From NCBI RefSeq assembly GCF_006265175.1, contig NZ_VDCQ01000001.1, positions 124,001 to 188,000 on the forward strand: a stretch of DNA of 64,000 nucleotides, written 5' to 3'. Of the stretch, positions 32,613 to 41,885 are shown piece by piece. The position numbers and the translations under genes were made by a program. Under the pieces are notes generated by a model, which was not told the DNA's origin, searched no databases, and was given only the letters and a program-made list of their open reading frames with translations. The stretch is from Paenibacillus hemerocallicola. Its GTDB lineage: Bacteria; Bacillota; Bacilli; Paenibacillales; NBRC-103111. How positions within the stretch are numbered: position 1 is the stretch's first letter; every line of letters starts with the position of its first letter.

Positions 32613-32962
32613 AAAAGCTGACAGGGAACGGCATGTGGGAGTCGTCAAGGATGATGCTGCCGGAGCATAGGGTTCAGATCGTTCAACACAATGAAGAAAG
32701 CGAGATGGACAAATATATGGCAAAGCATAAGGCAAAGCGTCCGACGCGGGATGAATTCGAGTTGGAAGAATTGGGCAACCAACTCACCGAAGCCAAGAAC
32801 GAGGAAATGCTTGTCTCCTTATCCGTTTGGGGAGAATCTGATCCGGTTGTCGGCCGGATCGTGGACCTGGTAGCCCGTACGAGAGTGGTACATGTTGAAA
32901 GGCATGGAGCGGTCACCAAGGTGCCTTTTTTGGATATAATGAAAGTCAACTCTGCACAGTAA
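32609..32962 (+). CDS. YolD-like protein
   Basis: TTG 32609 start overlapping the previous gene. The 117-residue product contains GNGMWESSRMMLPEHRVQI, the diagnostic N-terminal motif of YolD-like proteins, then LVSLSVWGESDPVVGRIVDL and VPFLDIMKVNS. YolD proteins are normally encoded next to a Y-family polymerase (UvrX/UmuC-like) and are thought to assist it under SOS conditions. No polymerase gene is here. Terminator follows. Confidence 0.9.
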   Translation: MKKLTGNGMWESSRMMLPEHRVQIVQHNEESEMDKYMAKHKAKRPTRDEFELEELGNQLTEAKNEEMLVSLSVWGESDPVVGRIVDLVARTRVVHVERHGAVTKVPFLDIMKVNSAQ

Positions 32963-32968
32963 GTATAG

Positions 32969-33004
32969 AAAACCTCCCGATTGTGATTGTGCTGGGAGGT
33001 TTTT
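32969..33004 (+). terminator. Terminator of YolD operon
   Basis: AAAACCTCCC pairs with GGGAGGTTTT, with a T-run at the end. Confidence 0.9.
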
Positions 33005-33043
33005 CTATTTCGTGGGGAGGATAATCATCCGATATGTTAAAGT

Positions 33044-33071
33044 GCCCCGACCAGCTTTACTCTGGCGGGGC
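33044..33071. terminator. GC-rich hairpin near the end of the accessory zone
   Basis: GCCCCG-A-CCAG pairs with CTGG-CGGGGC across a seven-base loop. The flanking T-content is weak on both strands. The half CTGGCGGGGCT also occurs at about 27022 in another intergenic region. Confidence 0.45.
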
Positions 33072-33311
33072 TTCCCACAGTTTACCCACACTAACACTGA
33101 AAAACATCGGAAAACATTGAACATCAATGAATATCTGAAAATCATCAGAGAGCTTGATGTAACTAGGTTTTGAGTATCTTTGAATATCATTGTCACTTAA
33201 TAGCAAATAATCATACATTTCTTCCGGAAGGAAAAGGACGGGAAAATCGGTCCTTCCAAGCCTCTCCGCACTTATTTGGAGAAGCAGGGCATTATTGTCG
33301 TCATTCATCAA
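33057..33311 (-). CDS. Possible hypothetical protein (84 aa)
   Basis: A minus-strand frame with a protein-like sequence: MMNDDNNALLLQISAERLG, PVLFLPEEMYDYLLLSD and FQIFIDVQCFPMFFSVSVG. No ribosome binding site is visible before the start, and the stop lies inside the hairpin at 33044-33071. The AT-rich composition differs from the Tad genes that follow. It may be a real small accessory gene or chance. Confidence 0.35.
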   Translation of the reverse strand: MMNDDNNALLLQISAERLGRTDFPVLFLPEEMYDYLLLSDNDIQRYSKPSYIKLSDDFQIFIDVQCFPMFFSVSVGKLWEAPPE

Positions 33312-33338
33312 TAAGCGATTTGAAGGAGGGGGGCCGCT

Positions 33339-35576
33339 ATGTGGAAGTCAAGGGCGGGATCGGTTTCCGTTGCGCTTGTGCTGTTGATCGCGCCGCTGTT
33401 CACCTTTCACGCGACACTGATCGACGCGGCCAGAGTCAAAATGGGGGAACGCCAGGCAGAGACGGCGACGAAAGCGGCGCTCCGTTCCGTTTTATCCGCG
33501 TACGATCCGACTTTGCGCGGATACGGTTTATTCGGAGTCGGCAACAGCCCCGAAGCGAGCGCCGAGCTTTTCTCGCGGGTATTTAAAGAAAACCTTGGCT
33601 CGAGCGGGAACGGCGCTTTCAGTCTGATCGAGCCGAGTCCCGTATCGGAATCGCTCAAGCCGGTGTATACGCTCGGTAACCAATCCGTTTTTCAACGTCA
33701 GATTCTGGAGGAAATGAAATACCGCGCACCGTTGGAATTTGCCTTGAGCGTCACCGACAAGCTGACCAAACGTTCAGGCACGGCTTCCATGCTGTCGGGT
33801 GTCTCCCGGTTCACGGTCCAGGCGGAACATATAGAGCGTCTCATGTCGGAAAGGGACGAGATATTGGATACGGCATGGACGACTTCGCAACAGATGGTCG
33901 AAAAGGCTTCGATTTTCCGGAGCTATTATGCCAAGAAGCTGGGGCGGCTGAACGAGTTGTGCCAATTGATCGGACTGAGGAACGCCGAGGAGCTTACTCG
34001 CTCCATCTCATCGCTCAGAGGCCAGGCCGATTCGCTCAGAAGCGCGATTGCCGAAAGGCAGGCGGGCTTGGCGAATCTGCTCCGGGCCGGTGTCCAAGCG
34101 GCGGAACAAATCGCCGCCATCCAGCAATCGATCGTCCAGCTGGAGCAAAGCTGGAGCGAGCTGAACCGGCAAATCGCGGAGCTGGACAAAATATTGCAAT
34201 ACATTGCCGAATACACGCTGCTTATGAATACGACGAAGCTGGAGGCGGCACGGGACCAAGCGGCGACGACCGCAATGACGCAAAGCGTCATGGAGATGCT
34301 GGACCGCGCAAAAGCGTTGGATGACCGTATCCGGGAGGAAATCGGTTCGCTTCCGGCGGACTCCAATATTGCTCCGGATGCATTAGACGCCGCCGTCATG
34401 CCGGATTCGTACTACATGAAATACAAAACCGGCATCGGCGGTATCGGCGCGCTTTTTAACGGGTTCGAAACGGCTATTGCCGCGACGACGTTATTCACGG
34501 GCGATAACAAATTCGATTCGGTCCGTATGGCGTCGTTGACGGCCTCCAACGATGCGTATGCGCAAAGAGCCGCTCAATTCGCCGGCGAACAGCGTCTGGA
34601 GGAGGTGAAACGGTCCGCGGACGAACAAAATATCGCGAGGAGAAAAAAGGAGGAACGCAATCGATTTAGTAATATTTGGGATCAGGCGCGCAAAATTTGG
34701 GCGGAATGCGGAGAGGGCTCGTCGGAAGCCTACAGGCTGCTTGAAGTCGGGGATTCTGCCTCCGGCACAATATCGCTTTACCGGAAATACGCGGATTACA
34801 ACCGTCTGGCTGTCGAAGCGGCTTCCTCCGTCCCGGAGATGGGGGATGCGGATGCAGCTTTGAAGCGCACGACCGGCATGATCGACAAGCTTCTCGAAGG
34901 CATTGCCTCCGCAGCCGGACAGTTTCGCAACGAGCTGTATTTTAACGAGTACGCCTTGACCAAGTTCAATTATCGGACGTACGGAAAAGAGACGGGACCC
35001 GATGGCCAATTGAAGCCGGACTACGAAGGCTCGGAACGGGGCGGCCACGACCTTCAAGGGCAGGAGGCGGAATATTTGCTGTACGGGCTTAATTCTTGCT
35101 TGAAAAATCAATCCGCGGCTTATGGGGAAATGTATGCGATCCGCTTGGCCGTTCGAACGGCAGAAGCGCTCATGTCACCCGAAGCGAAATTGGCGTCGGC
35201 GGGCAATCCGGTCGTCTTGCTCTTGTGGTCGCTGGCGGAAGGTGCTGCCAAAGCGTTCGCGGATATGACGAAGCTCGTCAACGGGGAGGAAGTGCCGATC
35301 TCGACCAAAGCGCCGGATACGCTGACGATGAATTATAAAGACTATTTGCGGCTATTTTTGCTGCTCCATACGAAGTCCGGGCCGATGACGGCCCGCATGC
35401 AGAGCTTGATCGATTTGAATACAGGAAGGGACCTGAGAGAAACCGCCGTCTACATGCAGGCGCGGACCGAAACGCAGGTGCGTCTATGGTTTATCCCGTA
35501 CACGCTGGCCGCATTCGGCTACCCGGTCGAAGGCAATCGGGCGAACGTATCGAAAACGGCCTCTTTGTCATACTGA
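33339..35576 (+). CDS. Tad-like pilus assembly protein, DUF5702 family
   Basis: ATG 33339 has AAGGAGGGGGG upstream. The 745-residue protein has an N-terminal membrane segment preceded by a basic stretch (MWKSRAGSVSVALVLLIAPL), like pilin or TadE/TadG-type N termini, then a long extracytoplasmic region with coiled coils at about 210-330 (SSLRGQADSLRSAIAERQ, LNRQIAELDKILQYIAEY) and 400-440. The end is GYPVEGNRANVSKT. DUF5702 proteins accompany TadE and CpaA-like peptidases in Firmicutes Tad clusters. First gene of a four-gene operon; the start of the operon to the left is missing. Confidence 0.85.
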   Translation: MWKSRAGSVSVALVLLIAPLFTFHATLIDAARVKMGERQAETATKAALRSVLSAYDPTLRGYGLFGVGNSPEASAELFSRVFKENLGSSGNGAFSLIEPSPVSESLKPVYTLGNQSVFQRQILEEMKYRAPLEFALSVTDKLTKRSGTASMLSGVSRFTVQAEHIERLMSERDEILDTAWTTSQQMVEKASIFRSYYAKKLGRLNELCQLIGLRNAEELTRSISSLRGQADSLRSAIAERQAGLANLLRAGVQAAEQIAAIQQSIVQLEQSWSELNRQIAELDKILQYIAEYTLLMNTTKLEAARDQAATTAMTQSVMEMLDRAKALDDRIREEIGSLPADSNIAPDALDAAVMPDSYYMKYKTGIGGIGALFNGFETAIAATTLFTGDNKFDSVRMASLTASNDAYAQRAAQFAGEQRLEEVKRSADEQNIARRKKEERNRFSNIWDQARKIWAECGEGSSEAYRLLEVGDSASGTISLYRKYADYNRLAVEAASSVPEMGDADAALKRTTGMIDKLLEGIASAAGQFRNELYFNEYALTKFNYRTYGKETGPDGQLKPDYEGSERGGHDLQGQEAEYLLYGLNSCLKNQSAAYGEMYAIRLAVRTAEALMSPEAKLASAGNPVVLLLWSLAEGAAKAFADMTKLVNGEEVPISTKAPDTLTMNYKDYLRLFLLLHTKSGPMTARMQSLIDLNTGRDLRETAVYMQARTETQVRLWFIPYTLAAFGYPVEGNRANVSKTASLSY

Positions 35577-35584
35577 GAAAATCG

Positions 35585-36295
35585 ATGCCCGCCATTGCCA
35601 TGGAGTGGAGAGGGGGAGTTGACGTTAGTCGGAAGTTGAAATTCGCTCGAGACGAGCGGGGAAGCGTCAGCTTGGAAGCGACGCTCGCGCTTCCATTTTT
35701 CCTTGCATTCGTGTTGGCGCTTATTTGCTTGGTCAAGCTGACGATAGCGGATATGGCGCTGCAAAACGCCGTCTCGGAAACGGTCAAGCAAATGGCGGCC
35801 AATGCCTACCCGGTCGGGCTGATGGCCGAGGAAGCGCTTCAAGCGTATTCGCAGAGCAGAGTCGGTGTCGTGGCGGACGAGTGGCTCGCGAAAATCCGTA
35901 CGGCCCGCGACAAGCTCGTCCAGGGCGAGCAGTGGGTGGAAGACTACGAAGCCTTCATACCGGATGCGCTGGTAGGATGGGTCCAGTGGGAGCAGCAAAA
36001 GCGGGAGCAAGCCGAGCATATGGCAAAGGAGGAGCTCGATCAATTCGTTCGAGACCATATCGATCCGCTTGTTCGCGCCGCCTTCAAAGAAGCCGTTATG
36101 CATTACGCTGACGAGGAGGTCCTGAAAAAAGAAAGACTGGTCGTTTCCGAAGTCGTCTTGCCCGGGTTGGCGAGCACGGGCAGTCGGTTTGTCGGCATTA
36201 CCGCCCAATATTCCGTCAAGCTGCCGATCCCATTCATAAACAAATCGATTACATTGCGAAAAAAAGCGTACGAGCGTATTTGGACTGGAGCATGA
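35585..36295 (+). CDS. TadE-like pseudopilin protein
   Basis: The start is uncertain; ATG 35585, eight bases after the previous stop, or ATG 35600 are possible. The N-terminal region is a TadE-type signal: FARDERGSVSLEATLALPFF followed by LAFVLALICLVKL, with a Glu (SLEAT) at the usual position. The mature part is helical and ends with a beta-type region LPIPFINKSITLRKKAYERI. TadE-like proteins are processed by a prepilin peptidase and act in pilus or secretion assembly. The peptidase is encoded next. Confidence 0.87.
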   Translation: MPAIAMEWRGGVDVSRKLKFARDERGSVSLEATLALPFFLAFVLALICLVKLTIADMALQNAVSETVKQMAANAYPVGLMAEEALQAYSQSRVGVVADEWLAKIRTARDKLVQGEQWVEDYEAFIPDALVGWVQWEQQKREQAEHMAKEELDQFVRDHIDPLVRAAFKEAVMHYADEEVLKKERLVVSEVVLPGLASTGSRFVGITAQYSVKLPIPFINKSITLRKKAYERIWTGA

Positions 36296-36351
36296 CGAGC
36301 TTCAACTCGTCGGACGAAAAAATAAATATAATAGAAGGAAGGAGGGCGAAG

Positions 36352-36867
36352 TTGATAGTCGGCATATTGGTACTGCTGCTGTTGTTGTCTTTCTACCATG
36401 ATTGCAAGGAAAATAAAATACCGAACCGGTACACATTGTCCGGTACGGCGATCGGAATCGTTTATCACGGTTGGATCGGAGGTTGGAACGGTCTGGCGGC
36501 AGCGCTGATCGGTTTTGCGGCCGGTTTCGGCCTGCTGCTCGCTCTTCACGTCATCGGAGCGGTCGGAGCGGGCGATGTCAAACTGTTCGGGGCTATCGGG
36601 GCTATTGCCGGCGGAACGTTCGTATTGAACGGAGCGATCAATTCGTTATTATTCGCCGCAGTTATCGGGGTTGCGATTGTGGCTTATCGAAAAGAGCTCG
36701 GGAAGCGTCTGAGCGCAACGGGCGCCTTGCTGTTTAATTTGTTGCTGCTCCGGGATGTATCGGGCGTGATCGGTTACAGACGCCATGCGGCGACGTTTCC
36801 GTTCATGTACGCCGTCTTGCCCGCAATGGCCTTCACTTTCACTTATTGCTCCCCCGTGGTCCATTAA
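36352..36867 (+). CDS. Prepilin peptidase, A24 (CpaA/TadV type)
   Basis: TTG 36352 follows GGAAGGAGG at seven bases; an upstream ATG at 36293 lacks a site. The 171-residue membrane protein has the two catalytic Asp motifs of A24 peptidases: HDCKENKIPNRYT near residue 15 and GAVGAGDVKLFGAIGAIAGG near 65-82, between hydrophobic segments. It lacks the N-terminal methylase domain, as is typical for CpaA-type enzymes. It should cleave TadE/Flp-type prepilins. Confidence 0.9.
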   Translation: MIVGILVLLLLLSFYHDCKENKIPNRYTLSGTAIGIVYHGWIGGWNGLAAALIGFAAGFGLLLALHVIGAVGAGDVKLFGAIGAIAGGTFVLNGAINSLLFAAVIGVAIVAYRKELGKRLSATGALLFNLLLLRDVSGVIGYRRHAATFPFMYAVLPAMAFTFTYCSPVVH

Positions 36868-36881
36868 CAAGGAGGGAACGG

Positions 36882-38456
36882 ATGGAACATTCCATATACG
36901 GATTTCATTATGACTATATCCGTCATCGTGGAACATGTCTGGTGCTGTCCAGAACGGACACGCTGCGTTATGAGCATTTCGAGCGGATCGAGCTCCGCAT
37001 GATGGAGGCAAACGAAATACCCGGACTTTTGCCGCTTGAATCGGAGGAAATCGATCTTAACGTGAAGCTGCGTTACGAGATTACAGGCAAGAGGATGCTT
37101 TCGCAATGGATGAAGACGGGACGATTTACGCTTGAAGACTACTATCGATTTCTGCTGAAATGCGCAGGGACGATCGACGACAGCAAAACTTATATGCTGC
37201 GCGAGGACGGTTACTGGCTGCACGAGCACTTCATGTTCATAGACGGCGACTCGCCCGATGAGCCGATGCTGGTGTACGTTCCGATCCGAATCGCGGATGC
37301 CAAGCCTCCGGCTCGCGAGCAATTTAAGGAGTTGGCGCTGCGTCTGTCTGCCTGTATCGGCCGGATCGAAGGGAGCGGCTTCTCGTCGCTCTTATCCGCG
37401 TTGCACCGTGATACGTTCGAATTTCATGAGATACGTAAATTGCTTGGCACGTTGTTGAGTTCGGAGACGGCGAATGAATTTCGATCGGATCGCAACGAAA
37501 ATCTAGTCAAGGAAGTTCCGACGGTATGGCAAGCGGCGTCAGAATCGGAGCCGGATATTCGTATGCAGGCTCCCTCATGGATCAACGCAGGTTCGGAGTA
37601 TGGGGACAGCCGACAGGAGCAAGCCCCGGGGATACTAACGGCAGAAGCGAACGATTCTATCGATCCGGGACAACACGCTGCCCCGAATGAGAGAGAGCCT
37701 CCAACCGGGCGACAGCGTCTGCTGGGAGGGGCTGCCGCGGGGGCGGGGCTGCTCTTGCTGTGGAGCTTCTATCCGCCCGAAGCGGAAGAAGGGCTGCTAA
37801 GCATTTGGACGGGACTAACGTTATTGATGCTCGATGCGTTGTTCGTCTGGGTGATGCTCCGTCCGAATTGGCCGGGCAAGGGGAAGCTGCACGCTCTCGC
37901 ACAAACGTATACCGCGATGGAGGAGCGGGAAATGACCGGTCTGACAAGCTATTTGTCCGTACCTGCTAAAAACCAACAGACGGCGGTATCTCGCGAAGCA
38001 GAGGTGTCTACGGAAGGAGTCTATGAAAGATCCACGGGTTTAAGGGCAGAGGCAGCTACTCCGCCTCGCAGGCAGGACGCTACGGTATTGCTTCGGCCTG
38101 AGGCGCTCGCAGCGGCGGGTCAACCGGCCGAACAGAAGGCCGCAGAGCGATTACCCGAGCTGGAGGCGCATAAAGGCGGAGCGGTCGAACGGATACGGCT
38201 GACACGGGACCGATTCGTTATCGGCAGGGAACAGGGTATGGTCGATTATACGGAGGAAACGGCTGGCGTTTCCAAGCTCCACCTTGAAATCGTACGCGAG
38301 CATACCGAATACTTCGCCAAAGATTTGGGGTCCAAAAACGGAACGCTTTGGAACAACGAGCCGATGGTGCCTTATAAATGGTATCCGCTGAAGGACGGCG
38401 CTTCCTTACAGGTCGTCAATACCCGCTTCGTCTTTCTATGGGATCATGCGGAGTGA
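36882..38456 (+). CDS. DUF6382/FHA-domain membrane protein of Tad cluster
   Basis: ATG 36882 has AAGGAGGGA upstream. The 524-residue protein has an N-terminal DUF6382-like domain (IYGFHYDYIRHRGTCLVLSR, GLLPLESEEIDLNVKLRYEI, FLLKCAGTIDDSKTYML), a variable linker, two membrane segments at about 280-330 (LLGGAAAGAGLLLLWSF, LTLLMLDALFVWVML) and a C-terminal FHA domain: RFVIGREQGMVDYTEE, GVSKLHLEIV and DLGSKNGTLWNN. The FHA domain binds phosphothreonine, so it probably links the Tad system to Ser/Thr kinase signalling. Last gene of the cluster. Confidence 0.88.
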   Translation: MEHSIYGFHYDYIRHRGTCLVLSRTDTLRYEHFERIELRMMEANEIPGLLPLESEEIDLNVKLRYEITGKRMLSQWMKTGRFTLEDYYRFLLKCAGTIDDSKTYMLREDGYWLHEHFMFIDGDSPDEPMLVYVPIRIADAKPPAREQFKELALRLSACIGRIEGSGFSSLLSALHRDTFEFHEIRKLLGTLLSSETANEFRSDRNENLVKEVPTVWQAASESEPDIRMQAPSWINAGSEYGDSRQEQAPGILTAEANDSIDPGQHAAPNEREPPTGRQRLLGGAAAGAGLLLLWSFYPPEAEEGLLSIWTGLTLLMLDALFVWVMLRPNWPGKGKLHALAQTYTAMEEREMTGLTSYLSVPAKNQQTAVSREAEVSTEGVYERSTGLRAEAATPPRRQDATVLLRPEALAAAGQPAEQKAAERLPELEAHKGGAVERIRLTRDRFVIGREQGMVDYTEETAGVSKLHLEIVREHTEYFAKDLGSKNGTLWNNEPMVPYKWYPLKDGASLQVVNTRFVFLWDHAE

Positions 38457-38463
38457 AAGGAAG

Positions 38464-38508
38464 AAGGCATGTTTCTGTCGAAGAAATTCGACAATAACAT
38501 GCCTTTCT
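38464..38508. terminator. Bidirectional terminator between FHA and malic enzyme genes
   Basis: AAGGCATGTT pairs with AACATGCCTT around an inner helix (TGTCGAA/TTCGACA). The genes converge here. Confidence 0.75.
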
Positions 38509-38542
38509 GTGTCGCGATTCGCGATTCGTTATGCTGCCGCTA

Positions 38543-39973
38543 TTACCGGTACTCCCGCGGAATTCTGCGGGCGACGCCGGTCCGGATCGCCGCTTCCACG
38601 ACTTTGTCGCGAATCAGCTTCGATATTTTCTGATTAAAGACGCTCGGAATAATGTAGAGCTTGTTCCGCTCGTCGTCGGAAATAACCGATGCGATCGCTT
38701 CGGCTGCGGCGAGCTTCATCTCTTCGTTAATCGTTTCGGCCCGGCAATCGAGCGCGCCGCGGAACATGCCGGGGAAGCATAACACGTTATTGATCTGGTT
38801 CGGGTAGTCCGAACGTCCGGTTGCCACGACGGCGGCGATGTCCTCGATTTCCTCCGGGCTGATTTCGGGGTTCGGGTTGGCCATGGCGAAAACGATCGGG
38901 TTCTCGGCCATGCTCATGACGTCCTGTCGCTTCAACAGTCCGGCTGCGGACACCCCGATGAACACATCGGCACCGGCTATAACTTCCCGGAGCGAGCCCG
39001 CAACCTTGTTCGGGTTGCTATTCTCCGCGTACCAGTTCCACATTGGATTATCGTAAGTGCGATCCGAGACGATCGCGCCTTCCCGGTCGACGCCGATCAA
39101 TTCCTTGACGCCGGCCGCGAGCAATATTTTGCTGCAGGCGATCCCGGCCGCCCCGATGCCGCATACGACCACTTTGATCGAATCGATCGATTTTCCGACG
39201 AGCTTGAGCGCGCTGATGAGTCCTGCATACAGCACGACCGCGGTACCGTGCTGATCGTCGTGGAATACCGGGATATCCAGCTCCTGCTTCAGCCGTTCTT
39301 CGATTTCGAAGCAGCGCGGGGACGATATATCTTCCAGATTGATGCCGCCGAACGCCGGGGCGATCGATTTGATCGTTCGAATAATTTCTTCCGTATCCTG
39401 CGTATCGAGACATATCGGAAACGCGTCGACATCGGCCAACTGCTTGAACAGCATCGCTTTCCCTTCCATGACCGGCATGGCGGCATATGGCCCGATGTTG
39501 CCGAGGCCGAGCACCGCGCTGCCGTCGGAAATGACGGCTACGGTATTTCGCTTGATCGTCAGCGAATACGCCTTCCTCTGTTCCTCGTGGATAGCCATGC
39601 ACACCCGCGCTACATCCGGGGTATACACGCGGGATAAATCATCCCGGTTCTGGATCGGAACTTTGAGCTTCGTCTCGATTTTGCCCCCCAAATGAAGCAA
39701 AAACGTCCGATCGGATACGTTGACAAGGCTGACTCCGCTGAGCTGCTTCACTTTTTCTACGATTTTGGCCGTGTAAAGCGTGTCCGCCACATTGATGGTC
39801 AAATCCCGGATCGACAATTCCTGCTTCGTCTGGATGACGTCGATCGCGACGAGATCGCCGCCCTCGTCCGCTATGGCCGATACGATATCGCTGAAACGGA
39901 TCTGCTTCGTATCGATTTCCAAACGCAATATCATGCTTTTGCCGGTAATCAACTGTTTGTTAGAATCGCTCAC
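38543..39973 (-). CDS. NAD(P)-dependent malic enzyme with ACT domain
   Basis: GTG at 39973 with AAGGGGG upstream on the minus strand. The 476-residue enzyme has an N-terminal ACT-like domain at about 14-85 (MILRLEIDTKQIRFSDIV, VSLVNVSDRTFLLH) and a malic enzyme core: SRVYTPDVARVCMAI, VISDGSAVLGLGNIGPYAAM (substrate and Tyr/Lys region), NLEDISSPRCFEIEERL, FHDDQHGTAVVLYAG, VCGIGAAGIACSKIL for the nucleotide, and FAMANPNPEISP. It decarboxylates malate to pyruvate. The ACT domain suggests allosteric control. Confidence 0.95.
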   Translation of the reverse strand: MSDSNKQLITGKSMILRLEIDTKQIRFSDIVSAIADEGGDLVAIDVIQTKQELSIRDLTINVADTLYTAKIVEKVKQLSGVSLVNVSDRTFLLHLGGKIETKLKVPIQNRDDLSRVYTPDVARVCMAIHEEQRKAYSLTIKRNTVAVISDGSAVLGLGNIGPYAAMPVMEGKAMLFKQLADVDAFPICLDTQDTEEIIRTIKSIAPAFGGINLEDISSPRCFEIEERLKQELDIPVFHDDQHGTAVVLYAGLISALKLVGKSIDSIKVVVCGIGAAGIACSKILLAAGVKELIGVDREGAIVSDRTYDNPMWNWYAENSNPNKVAGSLREVIAGADVFIGVSAAGLLKRQDVMSMAENPIVFAMANPNPEISPEEIEDIAAVVATGRSDYPNQINNVLCFPGMFRGALDCRAETINEEMKLAAAEAIASVISDDERNKLYIIPSVFNQKISKLIRDKVVEAAIRTGVARRIPREYR

Positions 39974-40090
39974 AATGGGGCCCCCTTAAAGGATATTATG
40001 AAAGCGTTGCCTCGTCCTTTGCATAATATTACACCAAAGCTCATAAAAAACCAATCTCAAACCAATATCGAACGAAGACGGGCAAATGCT

Positions 40091-40118
40091 TTGATATAGC
40101 GCCCATCTATGCTATACT
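40091..40118 (+). promoter_or_regulatory. SigA-type promoter of ABC-F gene
   Basis: TTGATA and TATACT are 16 bases apart, about 40 bases before ATG 40160, and the gene has a GAGGGGAA site. Confidence 0.65.
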
Positions 40119-40159
40119 AATGATTTGACGGCCAGAACCAATGAGGGGAATGTTGCTTC

Positions 40160-41776
40160 ATGATCAGTACAAGTAATGTAACGCTGCGTTACGGAAAACG
40201 CGCCTTATTTGAAGACGTTAACATAAAGTTCACACCAGGAAATTGCTACGGTCTCATAGGCGCGAACGGTGCGGGCAAATCGACGTTTCTAAAAATTTTG
40301 TCCGGTGAAATCGAACCGAACAGCGGGGAAGTTTTCGTCACTCCGGGCGAACGGCTCGCCGTGCTCAAGCAGAACCATTTCGAATTCGACGAGCTCCAAG
40401 TACTGAAGACGGTCATCATGGGTCATCGGAAGCTCTTCACTATTATGGAAGAGAAAGACGCTCTGTATGCAAAACCCGATTTTTCCGAAGAGGACGGCAT
40501 GCGGGCCGCCGAACTGGAAGGCGACTTCCAGGATCTGAACGGTTGGGAGGCGGAATCGGATGCGGCGTCGCTTTTGATCGGCCTCGGTATCGGTACCGAC
40601 CTGCACGACAAGCAAATGAAAGAGCTGAGCGGGAACGAGAAGGTTCGCGTACTTCTTGCACAGGCGCTGTTCGGCAATCCGCAAAATTTGCTGCTCGATG
40701 AGCCTACGAACCATTTGGACATCGAATCGATCAATTGGCTCGTCAACTTTCTGGGACGCTTCGAGGGCACCGTCATCGTCGTATCCCATGACCGCCACTT
40801 CCTAAACGAAGTTTGCACGCATATCGCGGATATCGACTTCGGTAAAATCCAACTGTACGTAGGCAATTACGACTTCTGGTACGAGTCGAGCCAGTTGGCC
40901 ATGAAGCTGATGCGCGACGCGAACAAAAAAGTAGAAGAGAAACGAAAAGAGCTGGAAACGTTTATCGCCCGATTCAGTGCCAACGCTTCTAAATCGAAGC
41001 AGGCGACATCGCGCAAAAAGACATTGGAGAAGCTGACGCTCGAAGACATCAAGCCGTCAAACCGGAAATATCCGTATATCAATTTTAAACCGGAGCGGGA
41101 AGCCGGCAAAAATATCGTTTCCGTAGATCGGCTTAGCAAGACGATCGATGGCGAGACGCTGCTGAACAATATTAGTTTTGTCGTCAACAAGGGAGACAAA
41201 ATAGCGCTCGTAGGTCCGAACGGTTCGGCCAAATCGACCTTATTCCAAGTTCTTGCCGGGGAAACAGAGCCCGACAAGGGCGAATTCGTCTGGGGCGTCA
41301 CGACAACGCAGGCTTATTTCCCGAAAGACAATGCATCCTACTTTGAAGGTGTAGATCTGAGCCTTGTAGATTGGCTCCGTCAATATTCCAAGGATCAGGA
41401 CGAAACGTTCATCCGCGGCTTCCTCGGCCGTATGCTGTTCTCCGGGGAGGAATCGCTGAAGAAGGCGTCCGTCCTGTCCGGCGGCGAGAAGGTGCGCTGC
41501 ATGCTGTCCAAAATGATGCTGAGCGGCGCCAACGTACTCATGCTCGACGAACCGACGAACCATCTCGATCTCGAGTCGATCACGGCGCTCAATAACGGTT
41601 TGATCGATACGGACGTTACGATGCTGTTCGTGTCGCATGACTGGCAGTTTATCCAGACGATCGCCAATCGGATCATCGAGATTACCCCGAACGGTTTGAT
41701 CGACCGCCAGATGACGTACGAGGAATATTTAAGCAACGAAGACGTGAAGAGACTTCGCGAGACGATGTACGCTTAA
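40160..41776 (+). CDS. ABC-F family ATPase (YkpA/YbiT-like)
   Basis: A soluble 538-residue protein with two ABC domains and no membrane segments. Domain 1: GANGAGKSTFLKIL (about 36-49), LSGNEKVRVLLAQAL, and LLLDEPTNHLDIES. The linker at about 240-310 is charged (KKVEEKRKELETFIARF), the P-site tRNA interaction motif region. Domain 2: GPNGSAKSTLF, LSGGEKVRCML, MLDEPTNHLDLES. The Ala in GSAKST replaces the usual Gly of Walker A; I believe degenerate second sites occur in this subgroup. ABC-F proteins act on ribosomes. No antibiotic resistance role is evident. Confidence 0.93.
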   Translation: MISTSNVTLRYGKRALFEDVNIKFTPGNCYGLIGANGAGKSTFLKILSGEIEPNSGEVFVTPGERLAVLKQNHFEFDELQVLKTVIMGHRKLFTIMEEKDALYAKPDFSEEDGMRAAELEGDFQDLNGWEAESDAASLLIGLGIGTDLHDKQMKELSGNEKVRVLLAQALFGNPQNLLLDEPTNHLDIESINWLVNFLGRFEGTVIVVSHDRHFLNEVCTHIADIDFGKIQLYVGNYDFWYESSQLAMKLMRDANKKVEEKRKELETFIARFSANASKSKQATSRKKTLEKLTLEDIKPSNRKYPYINFKPEREAGKNIVSVDRLSKTIDGETLLNNISFVVNKGDKIALVGPNGSAKSTLFQVLAGETEPDKGEFVWGVTTTQAYFPKDNASYFEGVDLSLVDWLRQYSKDQDETFIRGFLGRMLFSGEESLKKASVLSGGEKVRCMLSKMMLSGANVLMLDEPTNHLDLESITALNNGLIDTDVTMLFVSHDWQFIQTIANRIIEITPNGLIDRQMTYEEYLSNEDVKRLRETMYA

Positions 41777-41885
41777 TACGCAGCGGGGGGACGGCATTCA
41801 GGTTCTCCCGCTTTTTAATGCTCCGATTGCCGCATACCTTTACCAAGAACCCCTATACGTCGGAAAAAAGGGTTGAGTCGCCAAC

